A program made the translations under genes and the position numbers. Positions 8,442-17,504 of a stretch of 64,000 bases of DNA are shown one piece after another. This DNA comes from Marinomonas vulgaris (GTDB taxonomy: Bacteria; Pseudomonadota; Gammaproteobacteria; Pseudomonadales; Marinomonadaceae), in assembly GCF_018145875.1 (NCBI RefSeq), contig NZ_JAGSSV010000007.1:1-64000 (forward strand), written 5' to 3'. Within the stretch, counting starts at the first letter, position 1, and the number at the start of each line of letters is the position of its first letter. A model generated the notes under the pieces. It searched no databases. It saw nothing but the letters and a program-made list of their open reading frames with translations, and was not told where the DNA came from.

Positions 8442-9167
8442 TTGGACAGCGCGTGGATTGTATTGAGCTTAGCGGGACTAATCACCGGCTTCTCTAAATT
8501 TTCAATCGGCGGTATGGGGTTACTCATACTGCCGATTTTAATGATCTCTTACCCAGGGCCTGAAGCCTTGGCGATTCTGCTTCCTCTCTACATTGTGACC
8601 GACATCATGGCGGTGTGCAGCTACAAAGCCAAAGTGGCGTGGCCGGTGTTGTTGCGATTCCTTCCCTTAGCGTTTTTAGGCATATATGTGGCCAGCTACT
8701 TTTTAGCTTCCATCGATGCGGATCAATTCGTGCGCTTTTTGGGCGTGATGATCATCTTTATGATTCTTCTAGGGCTGTACCTCGACTACCGGCCGACCAC
8801 CTTTATGCGTAAGCCATGGGCGGCTTATTCTATGGGCTTTTTCGGTGGCATTGTGACCATGATGGCCAACGCCGCTGGGCCTCTGTTCAGTCTGTTTTTA
8901 CTGGAACAAAAGCTCAATAAAGAGACCTATGTGAGTACTAGGGCATGGGCGTTTTTTATTATCAATGTGGTGAAATTGCCCTTTTACTTGAGCCTGGGGT
9001 TATTGACCCTAGAAACAACCGAAGCCAGTCTGTACACCTTGCCAGGCTTGTTGGTCGGGTCATTTATTGGCTACCATTTTCTGAAAAAGATAAACCCAGT
9101 GCAGTTTAAATGGTTGATTCGCATTATGTCGGCATTGGCCGCCTGTAAGTTGTTTCTTTTCTCGTAA
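8442..9167 (+). CDS. TauE/SafE-family membrane transporter
   Basis: A 241-residue protein with about eight hydrophobic segments, of the TauE/SafE (DUF81) family of putative sulfite, sulfoacetate or related anion exporters. GGIVTMMANAAGPLFSLFLL matches the conserved second-half motif. The start appears to be TTG at 8442, supported by AGGGG seven bases upstream; no ATG gives as good a fit. It follows DUF547 by 32 bases on the same strand. The substrate is not determined by sequence; the disulfide-reductase context makes a sulfur compound plausible but unproven. Confidence 0.8.
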   Translation: MDSAWIVLSLAGLITGFSKFSIGGMGLLILPILMISYPGPEALAILLPLYIVTDIMAVCSYKAKVAWPVLLRFLPLAFLGIYVASYFLASIDADQFVRFLGVMIIFMILLGLYLDYRPTTFMRKPWAAYSMGFFGGIVTMMANAAGPLFSLFLLEQKLNKETYVSTRAWAFFIINVVKLPFYLSLGLLTLETTEASLYTLPGLLVGSFIGYHFLKKINPVQFKWLIRIMSALAACKLFLFS

Positions 9168-9305
9168 AAAATACAAAAACCATACAAAAAAAACCTAAAA
9201 ACGATTGAGGCTGTCTTGCGCTACTTTGTGTTGTTTCGTAAAACTTAATAGTAATCAGATTATTACTTTTACCTAGTAAATACGACGAAATTACTTGGAA
9301 AGACT

Positions 9306-10697
9306 ATGAACAACACCTTAAACGAGAGCGTTAGTTTGGAAGACGTTCTTGATACCACGCCCATACCTGTTATTTGTTCTGATGCCGTCACGGGGCAGGT
9401 TCAATACGTCAATAAAGCATTTACTGACTTGTTTGGCTTTCATCTCAACGAGATGGCAACCATAGACAGTTGGTTTGTAAAGGTCGGTTCAACCGCTAAA
9501 TTTTACCCCAATGTGATAGAACCTTGGATGTCGACAGGCCATCAAGGCGCTTCCACGGAATTTTTAAACGCGACTTTTTTTTGCAAGTGGTATTCACAAA
9601 AACACATCAGCATGCGTTTTTCTTTAATAGGAAACACCAGAATTTGGTATCTTCATGATGTCACCGATTATTGGGTGGCAGAAGAACGATTAAGAGCGCG
9701 CAGTGTGATGTTAGAAATGGTAGCGAAAAGCTCAGCGTTACCCGATATTCTGGATGTGATCGTTAAGCAAATTCAAAAAGAAAACCCCATGTCGCTGTGC
9801 AGTGTGCTGTTGTTCGACAAAACCAACCAATGTTTGCGACTTGGTTCAGGCCCTAGCTTACCCGATTTTTATAATGATGCCATCGACGGCATAAAAGTGG
9901 GTTTGAATGTGGGGTCATGCGGTACGGCCGCTCATATTAATGAGCGGGTTATTGTGGAAAACATCTCCATTCACCCTTATTGGGAAAATTTCACTGAACT
10001 GGCGAAGCAAGCGGGTTTGGCTGCGTGTTGGTCGGATCCGATTCTATCCTCCAAAGGGGAGTTGCTAGGTACGTTTGCGATTTATAAGCAAGTTCCGTCT
10101 GCACCGACTGAGAAAGATTTCGAGTTAATCCAATTTGCCAGCAACTTGGCGAGCATCGCGATCGAAAATTTCCGCACGCAAGAAGCACTGGAAAACATGG
10201 CGTATTTTGACCATCTAACAGGTTTGGCAAATCGTGGCTCTTTTTTCCAGCAATGTGAAACCGTTCTCAAAGATGCGATTGAAAAAAAAGCGCCCTTATC
10301 TGTCATCATGATGGATGTGGACAACTTTAAGCGTGTGAACGATCAATTTGGTCACAAAGCGGGCGATTTAGTACTGCAGAAGTTGGCGCAAACTAGCTTG
10401 TCGATTTTACGACGCCAAGATTTGATGTCGAGAATTGGTGGGGAAGAATTTGCTGTTTTACTACCCTTGACAGAACACGAAGAAGCGCTTGTGATTGCAG
10501 AACGATTGCGTGTGGCTGTTGAACAATCGGCCGTGGTAGACGGCAAACATCAACCCATTCACTACACAGTATCCTTTGGCGTGGCGAGTAAAGCCGGTGC
10601 CAGTTGTTTCGTCGATAGGTTATTGAATAGAGCAGATAAAGCCTTGTATAAAGCCAAAGCAGCGGGTAAAAACTGCGTTCTTTCCTTGGATAGGTAA
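9306..10697 (+). CDS. PAS-GAF-GGDEF diguanylate cyclase
   Basis: A 463-residue soluble signalling protein. About residues 14-120 look like PAS, 145-290 like GAF, and 300-460 are a GGDEF domain. The active-site motif is GGEEF within SRIGGEEFAVLLPL, a functional variant, and an RxxD inhibitory site (RRQD) lies five residues before it, so both catalysis and product inhibition look intact. It should make cyclic di-GMP in response to a cytoplasmic ligand sensed by PAS or GAF. There is no signal peptide or membrane segment. It appears to be transcribed alone, with GGAAAG before the ATG. Confidence 0.9.
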   Translation: MNNTLNESVSLEDVLDTTPIPVICSDAVTGQVQYVNKAFTDLFGFHLNEMATIDSWFVKVGSTAKFYPNVIEPWMSTGHQGASTEFLNATFFCKWYSQKHISMRFSLIGNTRIWYLHDVTDYWVAEERLRARSVMLEMVAKSSALPDILDVIVKQIQKENPMSLCSVLLFDKTNQCLRLGSGPSLPDFYNDAIDGIKVGLNVGSCGTAAHINERVIVENISIHPYWENFTELAKQAGLAACWSDPILSSKGELLGTFAIYKQVPSAPTEKDFELIQFASNLASIAIENFRTQEALENMAYFDHLTGLANRGSFFQQCETVLKDAIEKKAPLSVIMMDVDNFKRVNDQFGHKAGDLVLQKLAQTSLSILRRQDLMSRIGGEEFAVLLPLTEHEEALVIAERLRVAVEQSAVVDGKHQPIHYTVSFGVASKAGASCFVDRLLNRADKALYKAKAAGKNCVLSLDR

Positions 10698-10780
10698 TCC
10701 AACACAGAGCGACAAGACAAATAGCGTCGATCTATTGTTGGCTCCTAACGCATTGACTAGAACACGATAAGCAGGTTGCT

Positions 10781-11305
10781 ATGAGTTCATCTACCCAAAG
10801 TAATGAGGTGAAAAATTACCTCGGCGCTTACTCCGCTCAGTTACAACAGCAAGTACAGCACCTTTTAGACACCGAAAAATCGGGTGATTGGCTACTGAAA
10901 AAATACCCAGTACCGCACGGCTTAAATGGCCCTCGCGCCCTGTACGACTATACCATGGCGCTGAAAAACGACTTTATGCGCAGTTCACCGCCGATCAGTA
11001 AGGTGATTTACGACGATAAAATTCACATCATCAACAACGCCCTTGGCCTGCACACTTTTGTGTCGCGCATGCAGGGCAATAAGTTAAAAGCCAAGCATGA
11101 GATCCGCGTGGCGTCTATGTTTCGTCGGCTGCCTGAGCCGTTACTCAAGATGATTGTGGTGCATGAATTGGCGCACCTTAAAGAGAAAGATCACAACAAA
11201 GCGTTTTATAAGCTGTGTTGTTATATGGAGCCGGAATATCACCAGTTAGAATTTGATCTTCGTCTGTATTTGAGCCACAGAGATCGATTTGGCGATTTAT
11301 GGTAA
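10781..11305 (+). CDS. YgjP-like metal-dependent hydrolase
   Basis: A 174-residue protein with HELAHLKEKDH (zinc-metallopeptidase-like HExxH variant with a further His) and the ending MEPEYHQLEFDLRLYL, both typical of the YgjP/DUF45 (M48-related) family. E. coli YgjP has been annotated as a UTP pyrophosphatase, while many databases call the family a metalloprotease, so the substrate is left open. No signal peptide is present. A strong bidirectional terminator follows, isolating it from the convergent yhhQ. Confidence 0.8.
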   Translation: MSSSTQSNEVKNYLGAYSAQLQQQVQHLLDTEKSGDWLLKKYPVPHGLNGPRALYDYTMALKNDFMRSSPPISKVIYDDKIHIINNALGLHTFVSRMQGNKLKAKHEIRVASMFRRLPEPLLKMIVVHELAHLKEKDHNKAFYKLCCYMEPEYHQLEFDLRLYLSHRDRFGDLW

Positions 11306-11333
11306 AGCGTGTCGAAAACAGAAAAACACCCAC

Positions 11334-11370
11334 AAAAAAGGCCGATTTCCCTACAAAATCGGCCTTTTTT
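11334..11370. terminator. Bidirectional terminator
   Basis: GGCCGATTT (11340-11348) pairs with AAATCGGCC (11356-11364), flanked by six A and six T. It separates the convergent YgjP-like and yhhQ genes and can serve both. Confidence 0.9.
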
Positions 11371-11402
11371 GTGTATTTTGCTTGGCGAGAAAACGCGTTT
11401 TC

Positions 11403-12068
11403 TTAGGCGTTGGCGAGGGAGAAATCTGGCTTAATCGCGGTGATTTTCTTCGTCAAATAAGTTAATAGCATGCCGTACAAAGGAATAAATAGCCCCATGC
11501 TGATGATCAATTTAAAGGCGAAGTCAGCCAGTGCGATTTCTTGCCAATGCTGCGCCATGAAAGGGTCTACGCTCTGGTAAAAAGCGATGCCGAAAAACGC
11601 CAAGGTGTCTAAGCCGTTACCGAATAAAGTAGACGCCGCCGGTGCAATCCACCAAGCTTTAAGCTGGCGCAAGCGGTTGAACACCTGAATGTCCAATACT
11701 TGACCTAGCAAGTAAGCCAACAAGCTGGCAATGGCGATACGACCCACAAAACTGTTGTAGGTGGTTAACTCAGCGAAGCCTTGAAACGCCCCTTGCGCAA
11801 AAATTACCGACAATACATACGACACGATCAGCGACGGAATCATCACCAAAAAGATGATTTTACGCGCCAGTGCTGCACCAAAAATGCGTACCGTTAAGTC
11901 GGTTGCCAAGAAAATAAACGGGAAGGTGAACGCACCCCAGGTGGTGTGCAGATCGAAAACGGTAAAAGGAATTTGCACCAAATAATTGCTCGAAGCAATG
12001 ATCAATAGGTGAAAAAACGCAAGGTAACCAAGGGCTTTACCCTGTTGTGCCGGTGTGAACGTACTCAT
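11403..12068 (-). CDS. yhhQ: Queuosine-precursor transporter YhhQ
   Basis: A 221-residue inner-membrane protein with about six hydrophobic helices, matching the YhhQ/DUF165 (vitamin uptake-like) family that imports 7-cyano- or 7-aminomethyl-7-deazaguanine for queuosine modification of tRNA. The opening LGYLAFFHLLIIASSNYLVQ, the TFPFIFLATDLTVRIFG stretch and the LLAYLLGQVLDIQVF segment are diagnostic. AAGG lies upstream of the ATG. Its leader of about 160 bases holds two hairpins. No queuosine biosynthesis gene is present in the window, consistent with a salvage role. Confidence 0.92.
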   Translation of the reverse strand: MSTFTPAQQGKALGYLAFFHLLIIASSNYLVQIPFTVFDLHTTWGAFTFPFIFLATDLTVRIFGAALARKIIFLVMIPSLIVSYVLSVIFAQGAFQGFAELTTYNSFVGRIAIASLLAYLLGQVLDIQVFNRLRQLKAWWIAPAASTLFGNGLDTLAFFGIAFYQSVDPFMAQHWQEIALADFAFKLIISMGLFIPLYGMLLTYLTKKITAIKPDFSLANA

Positions 12069-12090
12069 AGTGTGACCTTTTTCGTTTGAT

Positions 12091-12140
12091 TGGGGTGAGG
12101 GAACCCAAGTTTAAAAGTGCGCGGTTAGGCGCGCACTTTC
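12091..12140 (-). promoter_or_regulatory. Two hairpins in the yhhQ leader
   Basis: A perfect 10-bp stem, AAAGTGCGCG (12115-12124) / CGCGCACTTT (12131-12140) with 6-base loop, followed on the minus strand by a second stem, TTGGG (12091-12095) / CCCAA (12105-12109). No T-run follows either stem. The loop and tail do not match the preQ1 riboswitch classes I know, so only structured leader RNA is claimed. Confidence 0.45.
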
Positions 12141-12229
12141 TGTGTATATCGTTAAATTCGGAGCGAGATTATACAGAAAATACTTGATTAAAAAAGACTC
12201 AAATAGGAAAACTAACATTTTTTATTGCG

Positions 12230-13087
12230 TTAGTCCTCATCGTCTGTGGAGTTGATCCGCGCCAGCCTGTCTTGCTCTTCTTCAAAAGCGTCTTGAATTT
12301 CTTGCAGGACAGAATCCACATCGGCTTCTTCCGTTGGCTCGTCGAACAGCCCTGTTAACTCTGTTGTAGGGGTCAATTTACCCGCTTCAAATAGCGCCCA
12401 AATTTCTTTCGCGTATTTGGTCTCGAGCAAATCAGGAGCAGACATACCGTAGTAGTTGCGCATGTTGTTTATGTCCCGTTCGAGCATCCATTCGGCGTTG
12501 TTGTTGGCGGCGGCATCTACGGCTTGAGGTAAGTCAATAATGACGGGGCCATGGGAATCTACCAGCACGTTAAATTCAGATAAATCACCGTGAATTAAGC
12601 CTGCGCACAGCATGCGCACAATGTCTTTGATGATGGTGTCGTGATCCCGTCGGGCTTGTTCTTCTGTCAACACCACGTCGTTGAGACGAGGAGCCACTTC
12701 GCCATTATCGTCAGTGACCAGTTCCATCAATAAAACACCGTCGAAACAGCCATAAGGCGTAGGCGCACGAACACCGGCTTCAGCTAAGCGATATAACGCA
12801 TCCACTTCGGCGTTTTGCCATAAGTTTTCTTGTTCGTCGCGGCCGAATTTGGAGCCTTTTTCCATGGCGCGGGAGCGACGACTGTTGCGAACTTTGCGAC
12901 CTTCACGGTATTGAACCGCCTGTTTGAAACTGCGTTTACCGGCCTCTTTGTAGACTTTGGCGCAACGGATGTCTGATCCGCAGCGCACCACGTAGACGGT
13001 CGCTTCTTTTCCGCTCATTAATTGTCGAAGCACTTCGTCAATCAAGCCATCTTCGATGAGTGGTTGTATTCTTTTAGGGATTTTCAT
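12230..13087 (-). CDS. PA4780-type RIO1-like serine kinase
   Basis: A 285-residue atypical protein kinase of the RIO family. SGKEATVYVVRCG is the nucleotide-binding strand with its lysine nearby, HGDLSEFNVLVD is the catalytic loop with Asp and Asn, and VIIDLPQAVD carries the metal-binding Asp. The C-terminal tail is acidic. Bacterial members are conserved in gammaproteobacteria and presumed to act in ribosome-linked processes by analogy with eukaryotic Rio1; targets are unknown. It lies 17 bases downstream of the DEAD-box helicase, which supports co-transcription and an RNA or ribosome theme. Confidence 0.92.
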   Translation of the reverse strand: MKIPKRIQPLIEDGLIDEVLRQLMSGKEATVYVVRCGSDIRCAKVYKEAGKRSFKQAVQYREGRKVRNSRRSRAMEKGSKFGRDEQENLWQNAEVDALYRLAEAGVRAPTPYGCFDGVLLMELVTDDNGEVAPRLNDVVLTEEQARRDHDTIIKDIVRMLCAGLIHGDLSEFNVLVDSHGPVIIDLPQAVDAAANNNAEWMLERDINNMRNYYGMSAPDLLETKYAKEIWALFEAGKLTPTTELTGLFDEPTEEADVDSVLQEIQDAFEEEQDRLARINSTDDED

Positions 13088-13103
13088 GCGGCTCGTTATC
13101 CTA

Positions 13104-14348
13104 TTATCGGCGTCGTTTTGGCGATTTATTACGTTTTGAACTGGTTAATCCCAGCGCTTTGGCGCGAAGTGCTTTTTTCGATGGTTCGCGCTTTTTTTGT
13201 GTACTGTCTGTTTTGTTTAAATCGGGTTCAAAGCCTGGTAGCCATTGAGGAACAAAAGGCTCGCCCAGCAATTTTTCGATGTCGGTTAATAAGTAGCGCT
13301 CTTTTTCGGCGACCAAACTTACCGCCAAGCCGGTTGACCCAGCACGACCGGTGCGGCCAATGCGATGAATGTAGTCTTCTGCATTATATGGCAGCTCGTG
13401 GTTAATCACATACTGCAGCTGGTCAATGTCGATGCCCCGTGCAGCCACATCGGTCGCCACAAGCGCGCGTACTTTGCCCGCTTTGAAATCGGCCAGCACG
13501 CGATCTCGCGCCCCTTGAGATTTATCCCCATGGATGGCTTGAGTAGCAACGCCGTCTTTGATCATTTCTTTGGCTAATTCATCGGCACCTTGTTTGGTGC
13601 GGGTGAAAATCAGTACCTGTTGCCAATTCTTTGAGCCGATTAAAAACGACAAAAGCGCGCTTTTGCGATCTGCGTCGACCGCATAGACAATTTGCGCTAC
13701 TTGGCTGGCCGTGGTGTTTCGCTGATCGACTTCGATCAATGTTGGCTCGCGCAATAAGGTTTTGCTCAGCGCGAAAATTTCGTCGTTAAAGGTGGCGGAG
13801 AAAAACAAGGTTTGACGTTCGGCCGGTAGCTTTTTCAAAATGCGCTGAATATCGACGATGAAGCCCATGTCGAGCATGCGGTCGGCTTCGTCGAGTACCA
13901 AGGTATTCAGTTGGCTTAAATCGATTAAGTTTTTCATCAGTAATTCGAGCAAGCGGCCTGGCGTGGCGACTAAGACATCGCAGCCTTGTCTGAGAGCATC
14001 GAGTTGTACATTAATACTGGCACCGCCGTAGGCGACCACAGGCTGAATCGACAAGGTGGCGCTGTATTTCACAAAGCTGGCGTGAACTTGCTGGGCCAGT
14101 TCTCGCGTCGGTGTGAGCACCAATACACGGATGGCGCGCTCTGCGTGGGCACTCGTTACCAGTCGATGCAGCAAGGGCAGAGCAAACGCAGCGGTTTTGC
14201 CTGTGCCGGTTTGGGCACCGGCCATGACGTCTTGTCGTGCCAAAACAGCGGGAATCGCTTCCCGTTGAATGGGCGTAGGCGTTTCATAACCTAATGTGGT
14301 GAGGTGACCAAGAATATCTGGATGAAGGCCTAACGACGCAAAGCTCAT
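13104..14348 (-). CDS. rhlE: DEAD-box RNA helicase, RhlE-like
   Basis: A 414-residue ATP-dependent RNA helicase. Motifs in order: Q motif ([13 protein letters not shown]), Walker [41 protein letters not shown] and HRIGRTGR. The short N-terminus and basic Lys/Arg tail ([12 protein letters not shown]) fit RhlE rather than DeaD or DbpA. RhlE acts in rRNA maturation and RNA turnover. It precedes the RIO kinase by 17 bases. The ATG at 14348 has GGAA upstream. Confidence 0.9.
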   Translation of the reverse strand: MSFASLGLHPDILGHLTTLGYETPTPIQREAIPAVLARQDVMAGAQTGTGKTAAFALPLLHRLVTSAHAERAIRVLVLTPTRELAQQVHASFVKYSATLSIQPVVAYGGASINVQLDALRQGCDVLVATPGRLLELLMKNLIDLSQLNTLVLDEADRMLDMGFIVDIQRILKKLPAERQTLFFSATFNDEIFALSKTLLREPTLIEVDQRNTTASQVAQIVYAVDADRKSALLSFLIGSKNWQQVLIFTRTKQGADELAKEMIKDGVATQAIHGDKSQGARDRVLADFKAGKVRALVATDVAARGIDIDQLQYVINHELPYNAEDYIHRIGRTGRAGSTGLAVSLVAEKERYLLTDIEKLLGEPFVPQWLPGFEPDLNKTDSTQKKREPSKKALRAKALGLTSSKRNKSPKRRR

Positions 14349-14434
14349 GACGGTTCCGTTTAAAAAGTGAAGTACAACTGTACAAGGTCAAAAATACAGC
14401 GGCTAGTGTAGCCGAAAAACACGGGGAAAAAAGA

Positions 14435-14464
14435 AAAAAGCAGACCGGTTGAGGTCTGCTTTTT
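14435..14464 (-). terminator. Terminator of nhaC
   Basis: AGCAGACC (14439-14446) / GGTCTGCT (14453-14460), loop GGTTGA. On the minus strand the stem is followed by an extended T-run, fitting termination of nhaC before the helicase promoter. Confidence 0.85.
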
Positions 14465-14512
14465 GGGGGGCTTATCCATATGAACTTAGATAAGAGAATT
14501 TATTGTGTCAAT

Positions 14513-16000
14513 TTAGGATTTAACCGTGTTGTATTCCATGACCAATTCATCATTTTTTTCCCAGCGAGCCAGCTCTTCTGCACTGGCTTTGGGAGAGAAA
14601 AAGCCCATCTGTGCGTAGACCAAGCCCAATACAGGGGAAATCCAGCAAGCAAACGCCAGTGGGATGTACAGCAGGTTCTCGAAGTTGCCGTCGCCAATGC
14701 TTAGACCTAAAGCACCGATAACAAAAGCACCGCCGGCGTTCCAAGGCACCAGTGGTGACACCAAGGTGCCGCCTTCTTCGATGGCGCGAGACAAGTTCAG
14801 CGTTGAGTATTTCATACCGCGATAAACCGGAGCGTACATACGACCAGGAAGGGCGATGGATAGGTAAGGGTCGCCTGCGACTAGGTTGGTCGCCACAGAA
14901 GTAAGCGTAGCCGAGGTTTGCACGCCTTTAAACGTAGAGACCTTAGTCATAATGGAGGTGATGATGGCTTCAAGGCAACCTGTGCGCTCCAGCGCGCCAC
15001 CAAAACCAAGGGCGATCAGGATCAAAGAAATCGTCCACATCATCGACTGAATACCACCACGGTTCAGCAAGCTGTTGATCGCATCGGAACTGGTGGTGAT
15101 GGAATAACCGCTGTTGGCGTAGGTGATAATGTCGTGAATGCCCGCACCTTGCGTGAAAACGGCCACAATGGAGCCCGCCACAACACCGGCAAACAAAGAC
15201 GGAATCGGCGGCATGCGACGCATGGCCAGCACAATAACCACCAAAGCCGGCGCCAATAGCCAAGCGGAGATTTCGAAGTTGTTTTGCAACGAGGAGGTAA
15301 TCGCCGTGATGCGCTCGAAAGAACCGTTGTCGTTGTCAATTAGGGTAAAGCCCGCGATCAAATAAATGACCAGAGCGGCCAGCATGGCAGGTACCGTTGT
15401 TGGCATCATATTTTTAATGTGTGAGAACACATCGGTGCCAGTAACGGCTGGGGCTAGGTTGGTGGTGTCAGACAAAGGAGATACTTTATCACCAAAAAAC
15501 GCACCGGAAACGACCGCGCCGGCAGTCCAGTACATAGGGATTTCAAACCCTGCGCCAATGCCCATCAAGGCAAGACCAACAGTACCGACTGTGCCCCAAG
15601 ACGTACCGAGCGACAAAGACACCACGGCACACAACAACATGGCCGCGGCCAAGAAAATTTGCGGTGACAACAGGGTTAAGCCGTAATAAATCAGCGTTGG
15701 CACAGTACCACTGGCGATCCAAACGCCCACCAACATACCGACCAAGATCAATACCGATACCGACGGCATGGACACGTGAATAACGTGGAAAATGCCCTGT
15801 TCAATTTGTTTCCATTTCAAACCCTGCTTGATACCGACCAAAGCGGTCAGCGCCAAGCCAATGGCTAGAGGAATATGCGGAGTAAAATCACCAAAGTAAA
15901 AAATTTGTATGCCGAGCAGAACTAAAGTCAGTATCACGGGGACAAGTGCGAGCATTAAGCTCGGTTTTTGTCCCTCGTTTTTATCAGTATTGACAGCCAT
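14513..16000 (-). CDS. nhaC: Na+/H+ antiporter NhaC family
   Basis: A 495-residue inner-membrane protein with about twelve helices of the NhaC/arginine-ornithine antiporter-like superfamily. Conserved stretches include SLGTSWGTVGTVGLALMGIG, SGAFFGDKVSPLSDTTNLAP and EEGGTLVSPLVPWNAGGAFV. It should exchange Na+ for H+, important in seawater, although malate/lactate exchange is known in relatives. I use the ATG at 16000 (MAVNTDKNEG), with AAGGAA upstream, because 24 extra upstream codons are polar and unlike family N-termini. It is a single-gene unit with its own terminator. Confidence 0.88.
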   Translation of the reverse strand: MAVNTDKNEGQKPSLMLALVPVILTLVLLGIQIFYFGDFTPHIPLAIGLALTALVGIKQGLKWKQIEQGIFHVIHVSMPSVSVLILVGMLVGVWIASGTVPTLIYYGLTLLSPQIFLAAAMLLCAVVSLSLGTSWGTVGTVGLALMGIGAGFEIPMYWTAGAVVSGAFFGDKVSPLSDTTNLAPAVTGTDVFSHIKNMMPTTVPAMLAALVIYLIAGFTLIDNDNGSFERITAITSSLQNNFEISAWLLAPALVVIVLAMRRMPPIPSLFAGVVAGSIVAVFTQGAGIHDIITYANSGYSITTSSDAINSLLNRGGIQSMMWTISLILIALGFGGALERTGCLEAIITSIMTKVSTFKGVQTSATLTSVATNLVAGDPYLSIALPGRMYAPVYRGMKYSTLNLSRAIEEGGTLVSPLVPWNAGGAFVIGALGLSIGDGNFENLLYIPLAFACWISPVLGLVYAQMGFFSPKASAEELARWEKNDELVMEYNTVKS

Positions 16001-16337
16001 GTTGCGTTCCTTTGAATTCTTTTTTATGGAGTGAGAAAAGGGAAAATGATCGCTTTTGTGATCGGGTATCACTTTTCTTGATTTAGGTTTTAGCAGGAAG
16101 AATTAATAAATTCACAAACAAGTCGTAATACTTTGTATCAACAATGTGAACGCCAATTTAAGTCAAATGACCCTGAAGTGAGCGGCTTATATGACAAATA
16201 TAATAATAACCGAAGGACTTATTTGAATGATTTGATGCTTAAAAACATCATGAGATACTCTTTTGGCCATTAACAGAGTCACCGTAAAAAGAATCTTTGC
16301 CTTAATGTTGTGCGTGAATATGGCGTAATCCGTCATG

Positions 16338-16369
16338 ATTAGTGAGGTTGCGTTTCTCTAATCGCAACC
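16338..16369. repeat. Interlocked inverted repeats
   Basis: GATTAG (16338-16343) is complementary to CTAATC (16358-16363), and GGTTGCG (16346-16352) to CGCAACC (16363-16369). The two pairings interleave and share one base. As RNA they are mutually exclusive hairpins or a tight pseudoknot; as DNA they may be overlapping operator arms. Confidence 0.4.
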
Positions 16370-16551
16370 GAAAGACAGAGTCTGGCATTATCTTGCACCA
16401 AGGCAGAACCCCAGTAAAATCAACGACTCATTATGTGACACAGAGCACAAAAGAGCCTATTTGGCCTTCGTAAACGACCCTTGACCGAATCTGATCATTT
16501 GATCGCAAAGGGTTTTATTTCGACACAGGTATGAAATTTATGTAAACGCAG

Positions 16552-16620
16552 GTTTATATTTTCGCTTTTCATTTACAACTTGTTTATATTTTTCAAGTCA
16601 GGTTGGCCGTTTATCTTTTG
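16552..16620 (+). promoter_or_regulatory. Three spaced repeats resembling TorR boxes
   Basis: GTTTATATTTTC (16552-16563), GTTTATATTTTTC (16582-16594) and GTTTATCTTTTG (16609-16620) recur in the same orientation at 30- and 27-base intervals, about 120-190 bases before the response-regulator start. They resemble the E. coli TorR box CTGTTCATAT, with C-to-T changes, and near three helical turns of spacing suits a dimeric OmpR-family regulator. Binding by the adjacent regulator is inference. Confidence 0.5.
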
Positions 16621-16739
16621 CCTCTGTCCTTGTTATAGTGCTTAATCCGATTATGACTGAACTTATTTTATGCAGCAGGGACGATACTAAAGCAGCCATA
16701 ATTCCTTGATTCCACTTTTACCTTTTGCAGTACCTAGCC

Positions 16740-17504
16740 ATGTTAATGTCAGACATTAAAATCCTCGTCGTGGACGATTCCAGCGTTACCCGAGAAACAC
16801 TCGAAAGTTACTTTGCCGAGGAAGGTTACACCGTATCAGGCGCCGAGACCGCCGAAGCCGCTGAGCAGCTGTTAAACGAGCAGACATTCGACCTTATTTT
16901 GCTCGACATTCGTTTACCTGGTAAAGACGGCCTTACCTTAACGCGAGAACTGCGCAGCCGCTCCGAAGTGGGCATTATTTTGGTCACCGGCAAGCAAGAC
17001 GACATCGATCGCATTATTGGTTTAGAGTGCGGTGCCGACGAATACGTGTGCAAGCCTTTCAATGCACGAGAAGTCTTAGCGCGGGGCAAGAACTTGATCC
17101 GCCGAGTGCGCAAACAGCGCGAACTGGAGAAAAATCCTGTCGAAGCGTCAGTATTGCGCGACATTGGTACTTGGCAGCTTGATACCGCTCGACGGGTGTT
17201 GGTGAAATCCGACCGCAGCATTAGCCCGCTGACCGAAGGCGAGTTTCAACTTTTGTTGGCACTCAAAGCCAACGAAGGCATGGCATTAACCCGAGATCAG
17301 TTAATGGATCGCATTAAAAACCGCACATGGAATGCCACAGATCGCACCATAGACGTGTTGATCGGGCGCATTCGCCGCAAGTTAAGCGAAGACCCTCAAT
17401 GTCCTCAAATGATTATTACGGTGCATGGCGTGGGCTATTTACTCAATAGTGCTTTAACAGACAACCTTGATGATCAAGATCTGGCCCCATGCGAGCCGAT
17501 CTAG
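16740..17504 (+). CDS. OmpR-family response regulator (TorR-like)
   Basis: About 254 residues: an N-terminal receiver domain (IKILVVDDS acidic pocket; LILLDIRLPGKDGL with phospho-acceptor Asp; VCKPF with the conserved Lys) and a C-terminal winged helix (LTEGEFQLLLAL, TRDQLMDRI, TIDVLIGRIRRKL). The likely start is ATG 16740 or ATG 16746 (MSDIKIL); neither has a strong ribosome binding site. It overlaps the binding-protein gene by 16 bases. The TorR-like order with a partner sensor and periplasmic protein suggests it answers the downstream hybrid kinase. Confidence 0.9.
   Translation: MLMSDIKILVVDDSSVTRETLESYFAEEGYTVSGAETAEAAEQLLNEQTFDLILLDIRLPGKDGLTLTRELRSRSEVGIILVTGKQDDIDRIIGLECGADEYVCKPFNAREVLARGKNLIRRVRKQRELEKNPVEASVLRDIGTWQLDTARRVLVKSDRSISPLTEGEFQLLLALKANEGMALTRDQLMDRIKNRTWNATDRTIDVLIGRIRRKLSEDPQCPQMIITVHGVGYLLNSALTDNLDDQDLAPCEPI

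Larger units (their letters stand above)
16001..16739. other. Long intergenic region between nhaC and the two-component genes
   Basis: About 740 bases between divergent genes with no credible coding frame. It must hold the nhaC promoter and the response-regulator promoter. Visible elements are TGATCG repeats just upstream of nhaC (about 16047-16064), an interlocked inverted repeat at 16338-16369, and three spaced GTTTAT repeats at 16552-16620. An sRNA gene cannot be excluded. Confidence 0.6.

Noticed and set aside
12091..12140. preQ1 riboswitch ahead of yhhQ
   Set aside because: Hairpins are present, but the loop and A-rich tail pairing of known preQ1 classes are not visible; kept only as leader structure.
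14553..15686. Several long open frames on the plus strand opposite nhaC
   Set aside because: They mirror the codon pattern of nhaC on the other strand and lack starts with ribosome sites or family motifs.
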